Part shown: in pieces, positions 11,995-32,144 of the stretch
Layout: each line of letters starts with the position of its first letter
Numbering within the stretch: the first letter of the stretch is position 1
Assembly (NCBI RefSeq): GCF_040436345.1
Contig: NC_133230.1
Coordinates: 4,733,297-4,797,296, forward strand
Direction of reading: 5' to 3'
DNA length: 64,000 nucleotides
Source of the DNA: Pagrus major
Taxonomy: Eukaryota > Chordata > Actinopteri > Spariformes > Sparidae
Translations under genes and position numbers: made by a program
Notes under the pieces: generated by a model
Told to the model about the DNA's origin: nothing
Databases searched by the model: none
Seen by the model: the letters and a program-made list of their open reading frames with translations, nothing else

Positions 11995-14900
11995 AATCCG
12001 TTCAGGGCTGACAGTAATTTATGTCCTGCAAAGACTAATAACACTGTTGGACGCTTGTTTTACAAAAAATCTGTTGATTTTGAGCGCATTTTTGTCAGAT
12101 ACAGTTTTAATATAACAGTGTTTCTGACATAATTCACAGTTTTTCGGGGCTCTGGATCCAAACAAGAAAGACGTGTGACTGTGCAGCACTGACATTGTTG
12201 ACAGAAAGAACCAGGTCTGATGACCCAAATCAGATTTGGTTCCCGGCTCGCAGGAATTCCTCAGGGGGGCAAAGAGAGGTGTTCTTTTTCTGTGAATGCA
12301 TGAGCGAGTCTGCAATACTGGATGACGACACAGTCAGGACATCTTCCAGCTTCTTCCTCCTTCACACTCCATGCACAACGCAACAGGTGCGAAACAAACC
12401 CGAGGAAATCTTTTCTCTCCTCCTCTGACATCAGATAACAGGCCGCTGCCCTCGCTCATTTCTCATTTCCGACAGACGGGGCCCGAATGTCTTCAGCATA
12501 CCCTGCCATCATTACCAATCTCTAGCTTTTGTGTTTTTTTTTTTATCAGTCAGCGCAAACAACAGCTCGCTCTTGTTTGAGTTTGCTTTTGTTCCCCTTT
12601 AAAAAGGAGGTCAGCCAGACTAAAAACTCTCATCTCATTTGCTGCCGCAGCCTTTAAGCGGTCGAGTTTATCCTCGTTCAAATCACAAACAACCAAACCT
12701 CTGAGGGCTCGTTTTGCTAATAGAACAGCACACATTGTTTCTCTTCTTTGCTCATATCTAAAATGTTAATCAATACCCTGAGAGCTTGTGGCTGGTCTTC
12801 AGAGGAATGTGCAACAGCGAGCTGATCAAGAGTCTTCACAGTTTCCCCAGATGCTCGTGTTTTCTTCTCCTTTCTGTTTTTTTCTCTTCTCATCTTGCTG
12901 AATGGATGGCTGACTGGCTGTTCTTTTGGGGAACCACACAGCTGAAGGGTTTTGTTGTGGAAAAAACATTTCTAAAAAAACTGACACCTTCTCTCACAAG
13001 ATGACTCATATCAGGAAAACAAAAAAGGAAAAACACAGTAGGATGTGCTTTCAAGATAAGGTGTGCATCCAAAACAGAAAAATCCCGCTTAAATAAATAA
13101 AGATACCAGAAAATAACCAACAGAATCAGTAAAGAGATTTCAACTGTCAAAATGAGAGTTGTGACCCTTCACACAGATTCTGGTGCATTCCCTCCTACTG
13201 TGGGCGCACAAATTGGTCTTTGTCTCTTTTATTTCCCCCTGCTTCTCCTGCTCTGACTGTATTATCAGTACAGTTTAATCCACCTGTTTAAGGAGTTTAA
13301 CCTACAGATGAATGCAGCAATATCAGGTAATCACAACATGAGGCAGAAGTAGATGAGGTAGTTTAGTTTTGACATGACGCTACCCCCTTTATGAGACGTT
13401 TTTACTGAATATTTTAGAGCTATTTAATAATAAACGATAAATGATAGAGTAATGCTTCATTATTCTCAGAATGGAAATCCCTTTTTCCCATTGAATTATA
13501 TAATAATGCCATTTGGGTTATACTTTCTACTAAATCTTCCAACAGCCAAGCTTGTATTTGTTCTGCACTGCTTTACTGGGATTTGAATATGAAATTGGAG
13601 CAGTGTTGTTTACATTCATTATAAAAGGTTTGGTCTATAAAATGTAAGAAAATAGGGATTTAGATATAATTTAGGTAACGTTCAAGTCGCCTGCTTTGTC
13701 TGAACCACAGTTGAAAATCCAAAGATATTTACATATAAAGATATTAAGATATTCTCATTTGAGAAGCTGGAAGTAGAAGGCCCCATATATATTTATGTCC
13801 AATGCCCAATGTCCGCTACTTGGACAATAAACAATAAACAAATGTCTCTTTTGGATATAATGAACAAATGCCTCTTCCTGCTATAATAAATAAATGTGGT
13901 AAATAAAATGGTAAACTGAAGGTGTAAAGGGGCTTGGGTTTTAAGGGGTTCCCCAAATAAACACAGTTCCCTCAAGAAAGATGTGGGCAGCCAAGAAAAC
14001 AAAATGGGGCCCAAATAGACCAGAGTTTCTGGCTGACAGTCTAAGGGGGAATGAGGTTCTCGGTAATTCAGGGAGGGATTCAGAATGGGTCAGGGGCAGA
14101 TTCAGTATGAGGGTGAGAGCCACCGGTGTGCCATTTCCCCACCTCTCTTAAGCCTTTCAAACAGGGTGTTGTCACACTTGGGAAATGCCCCAAGCTGCTT
14201 CCACTCCTCAAATCAGGAGTCAGTCTCCCCACCTGTGCACAGGTGACCTGAATCCCCTGCGATTAGTCATGAAGGAAAATCAGCCCAAACAAAGAAAAAT
14301 AGCAAGTCACAAACATTTGGACTGCTACAAAGTCTACAGCTATGCTATCAGCACTGTGAAGCTATACATGGGCACAGCATTGCATTGAGCTAAGTGCCTA
14401 CATCAGCAGGCTAACATGAGATAGATATTTAATACTTTTCCCGCCGTTCAAGCAAAGTCAAAAGTAACCACCATAACATCGTCACTGTCCTCCATGCTGC
14501 TTTCTGCTGTTAGCTGTTTTCTGGCGCGTTCATGACATCGAGGAAAGAAGTCAATTCCTTATTTTTTGTGGGTTTACTTGCGTTAAAAAAATCGGTATAA
14601 GATTCGTCCTCTGAATCTGACCATCAGTACATTATTTTAAGGAAATCCATCCAGTAGTTGTCGAGATATTTCAGACCAAACTGGTTCAGTGCGTCTCTAA
14701 ATAACATAAACACTATCTCTTGATCCAAAAAAACACAAAAGACATTTGCAGAGTGTTGTGTGGGCAAAGTCTTACAGAGAGGAGAGGCGAAAAAGAAGAA
14801 AGAAACCTGGAGTCTCTGGTGAGTGCTGCGTTGAGTCAGAGGCTGACCTGATCGTAAACACATGGACACACAATCCCTCGGTGCTGTCGTTGCTTGCTAG

Positions 14901-16680
14901 CTTACGGCTAATGTACGATAAAGTAACCGGGCTGTTTCGGGGGAATATGCACATTCACAAACCATTAAACAACCATCTATATTTATTATTTACTCTCTAA
15001 ATGTAAACATGTCAACTCTCACAGCTCTGCATGTGTTCTCGGTGACAGTAGGAAACCCCGGGTGATGAAGTTATCCACCTCCACGTGTCCCTCCGCTGCA
15101 AGAACATACAGATGGTCTCTTTCTGCTTGTCGCTCCTGAAAATCATCCATCCTGTAATCTGTCCATTAATCACAATCATAAACGGCAGGTGAACAGTAGG
15201 CTCCGGTAACTGTGCACCGCTGACAGCTGGATAGTATAAATGTTTAGAGGGAGGGTGCCGGGAGGGCGGCGCTGGGTGTTTACTTGTTTGTGCAGGGCAG
15301 GCCAAACCTTACCGGACACAATTTACTGAAAACTCTCCAAAAAGAAAAAAAATGAGGTTGCTTTATGGTGCAACTGGGACACAGAGTTACAGTTGGAGGG
15401 GGGGTAAACAACTGCGTGAGGGGGCAGATTTGCCCCTGCATGTAAACCACTGAGGAGCCCGCAGTCCATGTGCACGTCTGAATGATGATTAACTGTAATT
15501 ACCAAAGCAGTACCTGGCCTGCATGCCAGGAGGCAGCCCAAGATTAATGGGGCTCCGCTGAAAACGGAACAAAAGCTCACATTTCCGAGGTAATGAATCG
15601 CTCTGGTACTAAGGCGTCTTCACATGGTGCGCCCGGGCCCCCAGGGAGGTTCATTACAACGGGAGGAATAGATGGATCCTCTGCAGCATTTTCAAACAGA
15701 GAAAAAGAAGCAAAGCGGGTGAGCAGGAGGAAGTCTTAAATCGTCCCAGACATCCTGGTTGCTATAAGCACAAGAGAGATAAACAGCCTCCTCAGTGCTG
15801 TTTAAATAGGTGGTAAACATTACACAGCAAACCAGCTTGTTTGCCTTGTCTCCCCCGTACACAAGGCGTTTAAACAATAAAGCTTGGCGTGGCGCAAAGT
15901 GGTGGAGTCGTAAATTTGACGGGATTGATGGCTTCAAGGAGCAAAATCTCTTTTTTTAAATAAAAGGCTTTAACTGAGGTGACATTATCTGTATTAAAGG
16001 AAGCAGGTTTCATTCACACAGGAAGCACACAGTTTTGTAAAAAGAAGCCTGCAGGGCAAAGTTTTATTACAAGTGTCTCCTGTTATAAATCACTGTCCGA
16101 AGGAATAACCGGCAGATTAATGGTGACGTTACTTTTTACAATGTTCCAGAGGTTAATGTATGGTTTTTGAAAAAATGAATGACACAAAGCGGAAGACAAG
16201 CCACAGGACAATGTGTGAAAAAGAGTGAGAGCGAGATTGAGCATTAAGACTTCTGCAGGACGGTGATGAATGGAAGTGGGCATCAATTATTGGAAGTCAA
16301 ACTCCTCCAGGCAACAATGAGAGGATTTACAGGCCTTGACATTTTTCATGCCCTTGAACATGTTACCTCCAGATACGTAGGTCGATAGCGAGATGAAATA
16401 CAACCTGACGGGAAGGATTTAATGATTCCAACGCACACACAGGCCACATATTTCTTGCCCCATTAAGTTACGTAAATACTTGAAGGAAACACGAGTCGAG
16501 GCATGCCCAGGTTTTAACATCCCACAAAAACCCAGTAGCCGTTTTTTTTTTTGTTTACAAGCTTCTAATCATGTTAATGACACTGTGCTCCCGTACAGGC
16601 CGTTTCTCAATCGATCACACAGACCAACATAAAGCGACAGAATTTGTGTCTGTGCACGTCTGACGGAGATGAAAGAGATG
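11995..16680. other. Spacer between the inverted arms, no gene seen
   Basis: AT-rich intergenic DNA. Contains internal short duplications near 13,820-13,900 (AATAAACAAATG words) and a GC-richer patch around 15,150-15,650. No exon or RNA gene recognised. Confidence 0.5.
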
Positions 16681-17179
16681 TGAGATTCAACCTTTAAACT
16701 GCCATTTATCAGGAGAGACAACAAAGGGAGTCAACGCCATTATCCTCCCCGTCACCCTACAGTCTCCGTGCGTGGACGTAAACATGCACATATCATATAC
16801 ACATAAAAAGCTGCACTGCTGAATAATTTATTCAAATGTAAAGAAACAGGAGTGTACATTATGGATGCAGGCAGACAGCTTTACTGAACATAGTTTACGT
16901 GCAGGAACATAAAAGACATGGTTGTTATGAAGACAGCACCAGCGTATTTACTGGATGTGTTCACTATTTAAATCCTTATATTACTGTTGAACATTGTTAA
17001 AAGTATTGTAGCTTTTTCCTTCTTCCAAAACAACCACCGGAAAAAAGAAAGTTTTGAAGATGATGTCTGCCGATGTTTAATATTTTTCTTTTTCATCAAC
17101 AAATCCCACGAAGAGACCAAAACCAACAATGAGCTGATCTGAAAGAAGTTTTGTCTGCGTATCCAAAGCCTGATAGATC
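16681..17179. repeat. Right arm of an old inverted duplication
   Basis: Reverse complement of the 11,511-11,994 arm, 499 bp against 484 bp. The best part is about 16,690-16,760. No coding potential, no terminal repeat, so the nature of the unit (transposon or duplicated regulatory element) is open. Confidence 0.8.
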
Positions 17180-17399
17180 TTATTACACCACTGTCAGCTT
17201 TAAAAAAACAGTTTGAAAAAGGAAAATCAAAATCAATGCAGCCTGTTTTTGGTCCACACGTTCTTCTTCCTTTTCAATAGCCGGCGCCTACCTTACCGAC
17301 AATGCAAGGTGTTATGCTAGTAGCGGCTAATGTAGCCTCGAAGTGAGATGAGGAGCAGATTTATTTCATTTTCAGACTTCCAGTCTTCAGACCACTGAC

Positions 17400-17760
17400 T
17401 GCGAATGTGTCAAATATGGACATATTGTAGCTTCCAGGTCTGAAAAGGGAAGCCAGTGCATTCTTTCTAATGACCAGCAGGGGGCAACTGCACTGGTTTC
17501 AAAAAGAAGTCTGATTGTATGTAAGCTTATGAGAAAATGACCCTACTTCTCACTTGACTTATTACCTCAGTAAACAGTTTCCTAATGAGTGTATAGTCTC
17601 AATCTCTAGCTTCAAGTCTTCCTCAACACAGCATGATGTTCATTTAGTAAATTCTGGTCCCATTATGAATAAAATAAATGATAAAGCAGGATTATGATTC
17701 AGGGCGTGGCTACCTTGTCATTTACGAGCCACTACCATGGCGTGTCCTCAGGTTCTCAGT
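17400..17760. repeat. Teleost interspersed repeat (GACCAGCAGGGGGC type)
   Basis: Wording is that of a widespread fish repeat: GACCAGCAGGGGGCAACTGC, AAAGAAGTCTGATTGTATG, CTTCTCACTTGACTTATTAC, CAGCATGATGTTCATTTAGT, and GGGCGTGGCTACCTTGT. Confidence 0.75.
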
Positions 17761-17799
17761 CAGATTGCAATCTCTGAAAAAAATATGGTTTCATATCGG

Positions 17800-17890
17800 A
17801 CAGCCTATATGCTGATGCCGATATAGCTGTGATAGGCCAACCAATATATCGGCCGGGCTCTACTTCTGGCTCGACCGATGCTGACTGGAT
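17800..17890. repeat. Repeat with CCGATATATCGGCC words
   Basis: Partly palindromic GATATATCGGCC(G) and CCGATATAG units with GGCTCGACCGATG at the end, a familiar fish repeat theme (GGGCTCGACCGATATATCGG). Confidence 0.6.
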
Positions 17891-17999
17891 TGGCATCACT
17901 TCAGGCAACTTATCAGATTTCCTCTTTTGAACATGAAGATGAACATGGCACCGTTTATTATGACTCTGTCCCACATTCACCATCCTGCTTCTGCAAATA

Positions 18000-18135
18000 C
18001 TCACAGTGCATCAAATGTGTATGAATCCACAGCTGAAAATAGTCCCCAGCATATGCACTATTTATTTTGTATTTGATAAGCGTTTGCTGGAAACTACAGT
18101 GCCCAGCTGTTTTAAGGAAATTACTGAGCCTTTTT
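18000..18135. repeat. Interspersed repeat copy, minus orientation
   Basis: Reverse complement of 10,855-10,990: TATGAATCCACAGCTGAAAA, then ACTACAGTGCCCAGCTGTTT, then AAGGAAATTACT. Confidence 0.75.
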
Positions 18136-20940
18136 CTAAATGAATGTATAATAAAGATTTACATCATGCTGTAGAGACGAACTAAAGGCAATGTTGGCAA
18201 TTACAGAAATGGAGGTTTTTCTTTAATCATGGTGAACTGAATGGAAACATCACATTTAAAACCTGTAGAAGACCTTTTAAATATGGCTAGAAATAAAGAA
18301 AGGCTCATGCTGACCTATTCATAAACTCTGATATTTCCCTTTGAATGATCTCATTAACATAGAAACTTGTGAATTCAGACAGCAGTATGAAAGAGGACTG
18401 TTTAATCTTCTGTAAGTCTTTATTTCTGAAGGTGTTTAACAGCAGATAATCAGAGATGAGTTCGTCAAGGGGACACAAAAGACTCCTCTCCTGCTCATTT
18501 CTTAGCAATAGATGCTCCGTAACCAGGAATGACAGCGTGGACAAAAGACTAGACGTTAATTTATCTTCCCTATATGACCCTGATGCAAATGAGGAAAATG
18601 AAAGCAAGCAATCAATTCCCTAATTGGGTTTGCGCTATTTTAACGTGTTAAGGGGGCCTCTGTCGAGATTAAAGAGAAGGTCAATTTCTCTTTGTGACAA
18701 TTACTGTATTCATTTCACAGAGCAACAAAAGGGATCCAGCCGACGGTTAGGAAGTCACCGCAGTGAAGCAGATGCCTCCCCCATTGTGCGAGTCCAACAT
18801 CAGAACATCTTGTTGATCTCAGTCACCACGCTCATTAAGACACAACTGTTTATACATCTACATTAAAGTCAGGGTGTCCACAGGTATCAGACGTTAAATT
18901 AAATGTCTTTCGAGACCGTTTCAAGATAACAAATGTCAACTTCAATGCTGAAAAGCTTGACTCTTTTTGACAGAATGAAATTAAAAGATGGATAAATGAG
19001 ATTAAATGTTTATATCACGATATCAGAGGTTCACTTCACGATTATTGCAGCCGAACAGATTCACATTAATGATATTATTCAGACAATCAAATCTATCTTT
19101 AACTTTGTTTACTGTGTGTTTTGTCTCTTTTTTGGCAAAAGAAATAATCTACAAGACTGAACATCTTCGCTGGATTATTCACACTGCCTGAAAAACCCTC
19201 CCTGCTTTAAAACCAGCGAGACGAGCACAGACAAAAACAGTAAAGACAGATATTTCTCTTGTGATATAACCAAAACTAATCCAGCTTTAGCAGAAAATTG
19301 TGTGTTATGAAGGACATCACTCACAGCGAGCAGATGATTGAGGAAATATGTTTTCAGGGGCCTTTTTTTAAAACTTTAAAGATGTTCCTGCAAGAATTTG
19401 TTGGAAATGAAGCACAAAAATGAGGTGTTTTGCTCGAAAACACACACTCAGCTATGTTTGAAGTGTCATTCCTTTTAAAGAGGACAAGCAAACAGCAGCA
19501 GCCCTGCTGGGAAGGTTATGAAGTTCACACAGAGGCCTGGAAGCTGAGCGGCTGCAGGGCTGCAGTGGAGCATTTACTTTGGCTTGCCGAGAAACAAATC
19601 AGACTGTTGATACAGAGCGTGAGTCAGCTACTCCCTCACGTCACATCAATAGTTTATTTAGCAGCGGAGGGAAACCACAGAATTAGAATAAAAATTAGAT
19701 TATGTGTCCCTGCGATAGAAGCAACGCATTCAATTACGCCAACTCTAAACTTCTCTTGAGGGGGAGTGAGGAGGATTTTTTTTTGCTGCATAGCAATATA
19801 TCAAGAAGCAAAAGAGTGGGAGAGCAGCATGTCATGTCTGCTGCTTCATTTTCTGTTTTCTTTTTTTTTTTTCCCTTTCCCCTCCTGTTGGGAGGGAGAG
19901 AAAGAGAGAAATCTGCTAAAAGCTCTACAAACCAAGCGGCCTTTTAACAAGATGCACTTAATCTTCCTGCTGTTTGCTTTAGTTAAGTGAGGGATTGGCT
20001 TCGTCCGGGCGCAGAGTGGCGGGATGTTGACTCCAGCCGGTTTGTGAACCCTCACCTCTTATCAGACTTTATCTGCATTTGCACAGGTTTTAAGCCAAGC
20101 AAAGCCAAGCAGACCAATAAGATTAAATATATAGACCCCTGTTTTGCGAGTTGGTAATGTATGAACCGCATGTCCCAGTGCTGCCTATGGGTTCACCCAG
20201 AGTTCATGTTGTTAGTATTACAGGCCTTTCATGCTCTCAAATCTCACACAGATCAAAAGGGCTTTGTGAGGTATGCCACCATCAGCCAATTAATGCCCAC
20301 GAGTACAGCTGCTCCATCTGCGAGGTCAAGACTAAGCACTTTTCACAGCTAAACGCCTCGACTCTTTTTGTCTCCACCGCTCCCGACCTCATTTTTAGGT
20401 AATTATTCAGCTCTTTGGGAAGGTTTTGTAATTCACACCCCACACGTTGCGTAACAGGAGTCACAGAGAGTGACCTTGGACTGCTCCAGAGTCAAATAAC
20501 AAACCGGCTGGGCTTCAGCGAAGAGGGATCTTACACAAATCCCACCCACATTAAGGGGCGAGGAGACGCAGTCAGGAGGATTGGAGCGAGGTATTTTAGG
20601 ATTAGAAGAACCTCGCTTTAGATAAAACCTCTGGGACAATGGTTACTTTTCAGGTGTTTAACTGGCACTCTGCTCTGACTCAGGCCGACTGCAGAGGGCT
20701 TCTCGCTCAAGGACACTGCAACAGGATACACAGCTGCTGCCGGGGTTAATCTGCTGATAGCGGGACAGCAGTGATTTCCCAAATTACACTCAGTTACATT
20801 CTCAGGAATCTTGCTTCAGCCTGACGCGGTTTATCACGAAGCTGACTTTATTATTCTCTGTCGTGATTCATATCTGTATGTACTGCTCCACCTACACCAA
20901 GTCTTTGGTCCTGTTCTGTATATATATATAAATATATATA
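18136..20940. other. Low-repeat intergenic DNA, possible regulatory sequence
   Basis: Few known repeats; several homeodomain-like TAAT/ATTA words. The 100-codon minus ORF at 18,305-18,607 has no family features. I see no exon. Confidence 0.4.
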
Positions 20941-21707
20941 TTAAAGGAACAGTTCTCCCAAAAATGGAAATTCAGTCATTACCTGCTAACTCTCATGCCG
21001 ATGGAAAGTCAGGTGAAGTTTCATAGTCTATAAAACATTCCTGCAGCAAAACAACCCTGCAGCATTTATATGTACTGTTTGTGTCTCGCTTCTGGTTTAA
21101 ATGTGTTTAACAACTGTCCGTCTTGTCTTGTTGTATTTTAGGAAGCCTTTTTAAGACCAAGGCCAGGGGACTACAGATGAAAAATAGTAATGAACTCACG
21201 TATTAACTTGTGTTTTCTTCATTTGCACTGTCCCTTCTTAAACTAAACTTAAAGTAGCATATAGATGCATATATACATATAGCTCGTCCGGCGTAATCCA
21301 ATTCTCCAGAAGCCCTGAGATCCCAAATTGATTTGAAAAGATGTTCTTTATATCCTTGAGCTTTTAGCTTAGCAGCTACAGAGAAGATTTCAGCCTCAAA
21401 AAGGGCGTAAATAATGTCCTTTCAAATCAGTGTCTCGGGGCATCCGCAAGTGCCGATGGCCATCCAGTTCAGACGGGCCCTCAAGCAGACTTTTGCTGCA
21501 TTCATGTGCTCCTCGGATGGCACCACTTCACGATTCTTCTCAACAAATTATACAATGTACATCAGAACATGTTTGAGCAGTTTATATAACCAGTACCTAT
21601 ACATTCCCCCCATCTACTTCAAATGCTGCAACGCTGTTTTGCTGTGAATCTCTGGTTTTGAGTAGATAATGACTGAACTTTCACTTTTGGATGAACTTGT
21701 CCTTTAA
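20941..21707. mobile_element. TTAA-flanked non-autonomous DNA transposon with terminal inverted repeats
   Basis: About 767 bp. Left end TTAAAGGAACAGTTCTCCCA; the reverse complement of the right end is TTAAAGGACAAGTTCATCCA. The similarity continues for about 45 bp (…GAAATTCAGTCATTACCTGC against …GAAAGTTCAGTCATTATCTAC). TTAA at both edges is the piggyBac-type target site. No transposase ORF; mobilised, if ever, by an outside enzyme. Confidence 0.75.
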
Positions 21708-22509
21708 TGTGTATGGCACAACATTAACACTCTCCAATTTGAGGCTTTAATCCCTCTGGGCTGACCCATGATAAACTGCAGCCTACAGTGCTACTAAAAG
21801 GCACTTAATGTGTGACAGTTTGTGTCCAAACATCACTTAAACAGATTCACCATCAGACATGCCATTAAAAACGTATACATAATGTACATAAATACTGAAC
21901 TGAACCATTAGTTACGCAGCACATTAACAAAACCCAATGCCCCTGCACTCTAATCACAGAGCACAACTTCATCATTAAACATAACACAATAAATGTGCCG
22001 GTAGCAAAACTAACCATCAATCACAGCCTGTAAAGTGAGAGCAGTTCAATGTTTGCGGCCCTAAAGTTAAGGGATAAAAGGTTACAGTGCCACCTAGTGG
22101 TGACTGAGAGAACAGAAACATCTGTTAAAAATCGATTTTAAAACAATACAAAGTAAAAATCAAGTGTTTAACACAATCTTTAAACAGATTAGATAATCAG
22201 AATTAATCCCTGACAAAATCAGATTGGAAAGGAATGTTCAAAGCTGGATGCACACGAATTAATACAGTAATACAGCAGTATGATAAAGTTTGTCGTGTCC
22301 TTTTGTATTTGTACAACAGTGGTGGGGCCGTCATGGTGAAAACAATTCCAAAAAATTGCAAACGAATCAAACCCAAACACATCAAAACACAATTATTCTT
22401 CCAAAAAGATCCAAAAACAAGAAGGGGACAGAAAGCAGCCCCAGTCTGGCTCCACCACTGTGTCAAATGTCAAAAGGAAACATGATGCATGCTTGTCAAT
22501 TTTGATTTC
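21708..22509. other. Region downstream of ttc31, likely 3' UTR and intergenic
   Basis: The minus-strand ttc31 stop is at 22,510. No canonical AATAAA for that strand was found close by; ATTAAA occurs only at the far end. A short CCACCTAGTGGTGACTG repeat word lies at 22,090. Confidence 0.4.
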
Positions 22510-31632
<9,123 letters not shown>

Positions 31633-31701
31633 GATGTTAACTTGCGCGTTTGAACAGGTGTCCCGAGGCTGTATGTGTCTTTTCTGAAGGCAAATTTTAG
31701 T

Positions 31702-31715
31702 GTTGCTATGACTGA
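31702..31715 (+). promoter_or_regulatory. RFX X-box-like site 1
   Basis: GTTGCTATGACTGA fits the left half of the RFX X-box (GTTGCYATGG) well and the right half poorly. It sits 70 bp upstream of the ttc31 ATG on that gene's strand and about 430 bp from the alms1 ATG. Human ALMS1 is known to be regulated by RFX factors through X-boxes, so the placement fits. Confidence 0.45.
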
Positions 31716-32066
31716 CTTCTGATTTCCGCGTTTTAACGGTGAATGTTCATGGACCTGGCTTTAACCAATCAGGCTCTTCCTCGCCTCCGCGGAGCTCCAC
31801 CAATCAAATGGTAGTCGCTCGTTTGTTATTGTGGTTCGGAGCTGTGATTGGATGCGAGGCTGCCAATCACGGTAAAGTGGGCGGGATTTGACGCGAGTCG
31901 TTTGGGTCTGTGCTGTCATGATGATTGACAGCAAATAATAAGTAAAGCCTTCAAACTCGTGAAAAAATAGACAGAAGTGAATTAAAGTTCCGAAGAAAAA
32001 TGTTTTAAAAAATCAAATACATAAATCATCAACTCCCCCTCTCGCGCGAGTTTCCGGTTTCCCCCA

Positions 32067-32080
32067 CATTTCCTAGCAAC
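32067..32080 (-). promoter_or_regulatory. RFX X-box-like site 2, near the alms1 start
   Basis: Read on the minus strand this is GTTGCTAGGAAATG, with GTTGCY intact and a degenerate second half (R-A-A partly kept). It lies about 65 bp upstream of the alms1 ATG, the distance expected for a ciliary-gene X-box. Confidence 0.45.
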
Positions 32081-32144
32081 GCTCCTTGGATACGCGCTGG
32101 GGGAAGCGCGCGCGCTGTGGCGGCCTGATAACAACAACATCAAC

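Larger units (their letters stand above)
31633..32144. promoter_or_regulatory. Bidirectional promoter between ttc31 and alms1
   Basis: The two start codons lie head to head with 512 bp between them. The interval holds four CCAAT boxes: plus-strand at 31765-31769, 31800-31804 and 31863-31867, and minus-strand (ATTGG) at 31847-31851. It also holds a GC-rich core near 32095-32130 and two RFX/X-box-like sites. No TATA box stands out. Several NF-Y-type CCAAT boxes with CpG-rich DNA and no TATA are usual for bidirectional housekeeping or ciliary promoters. Transcription start sites cannot be placed from sequence alone. Confidence 0.75.

Noticed and set aside
18305..18607. 100-codon minus-strand ORF
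   Set aside because: No recognisable family, promoter or neighbouring exon.
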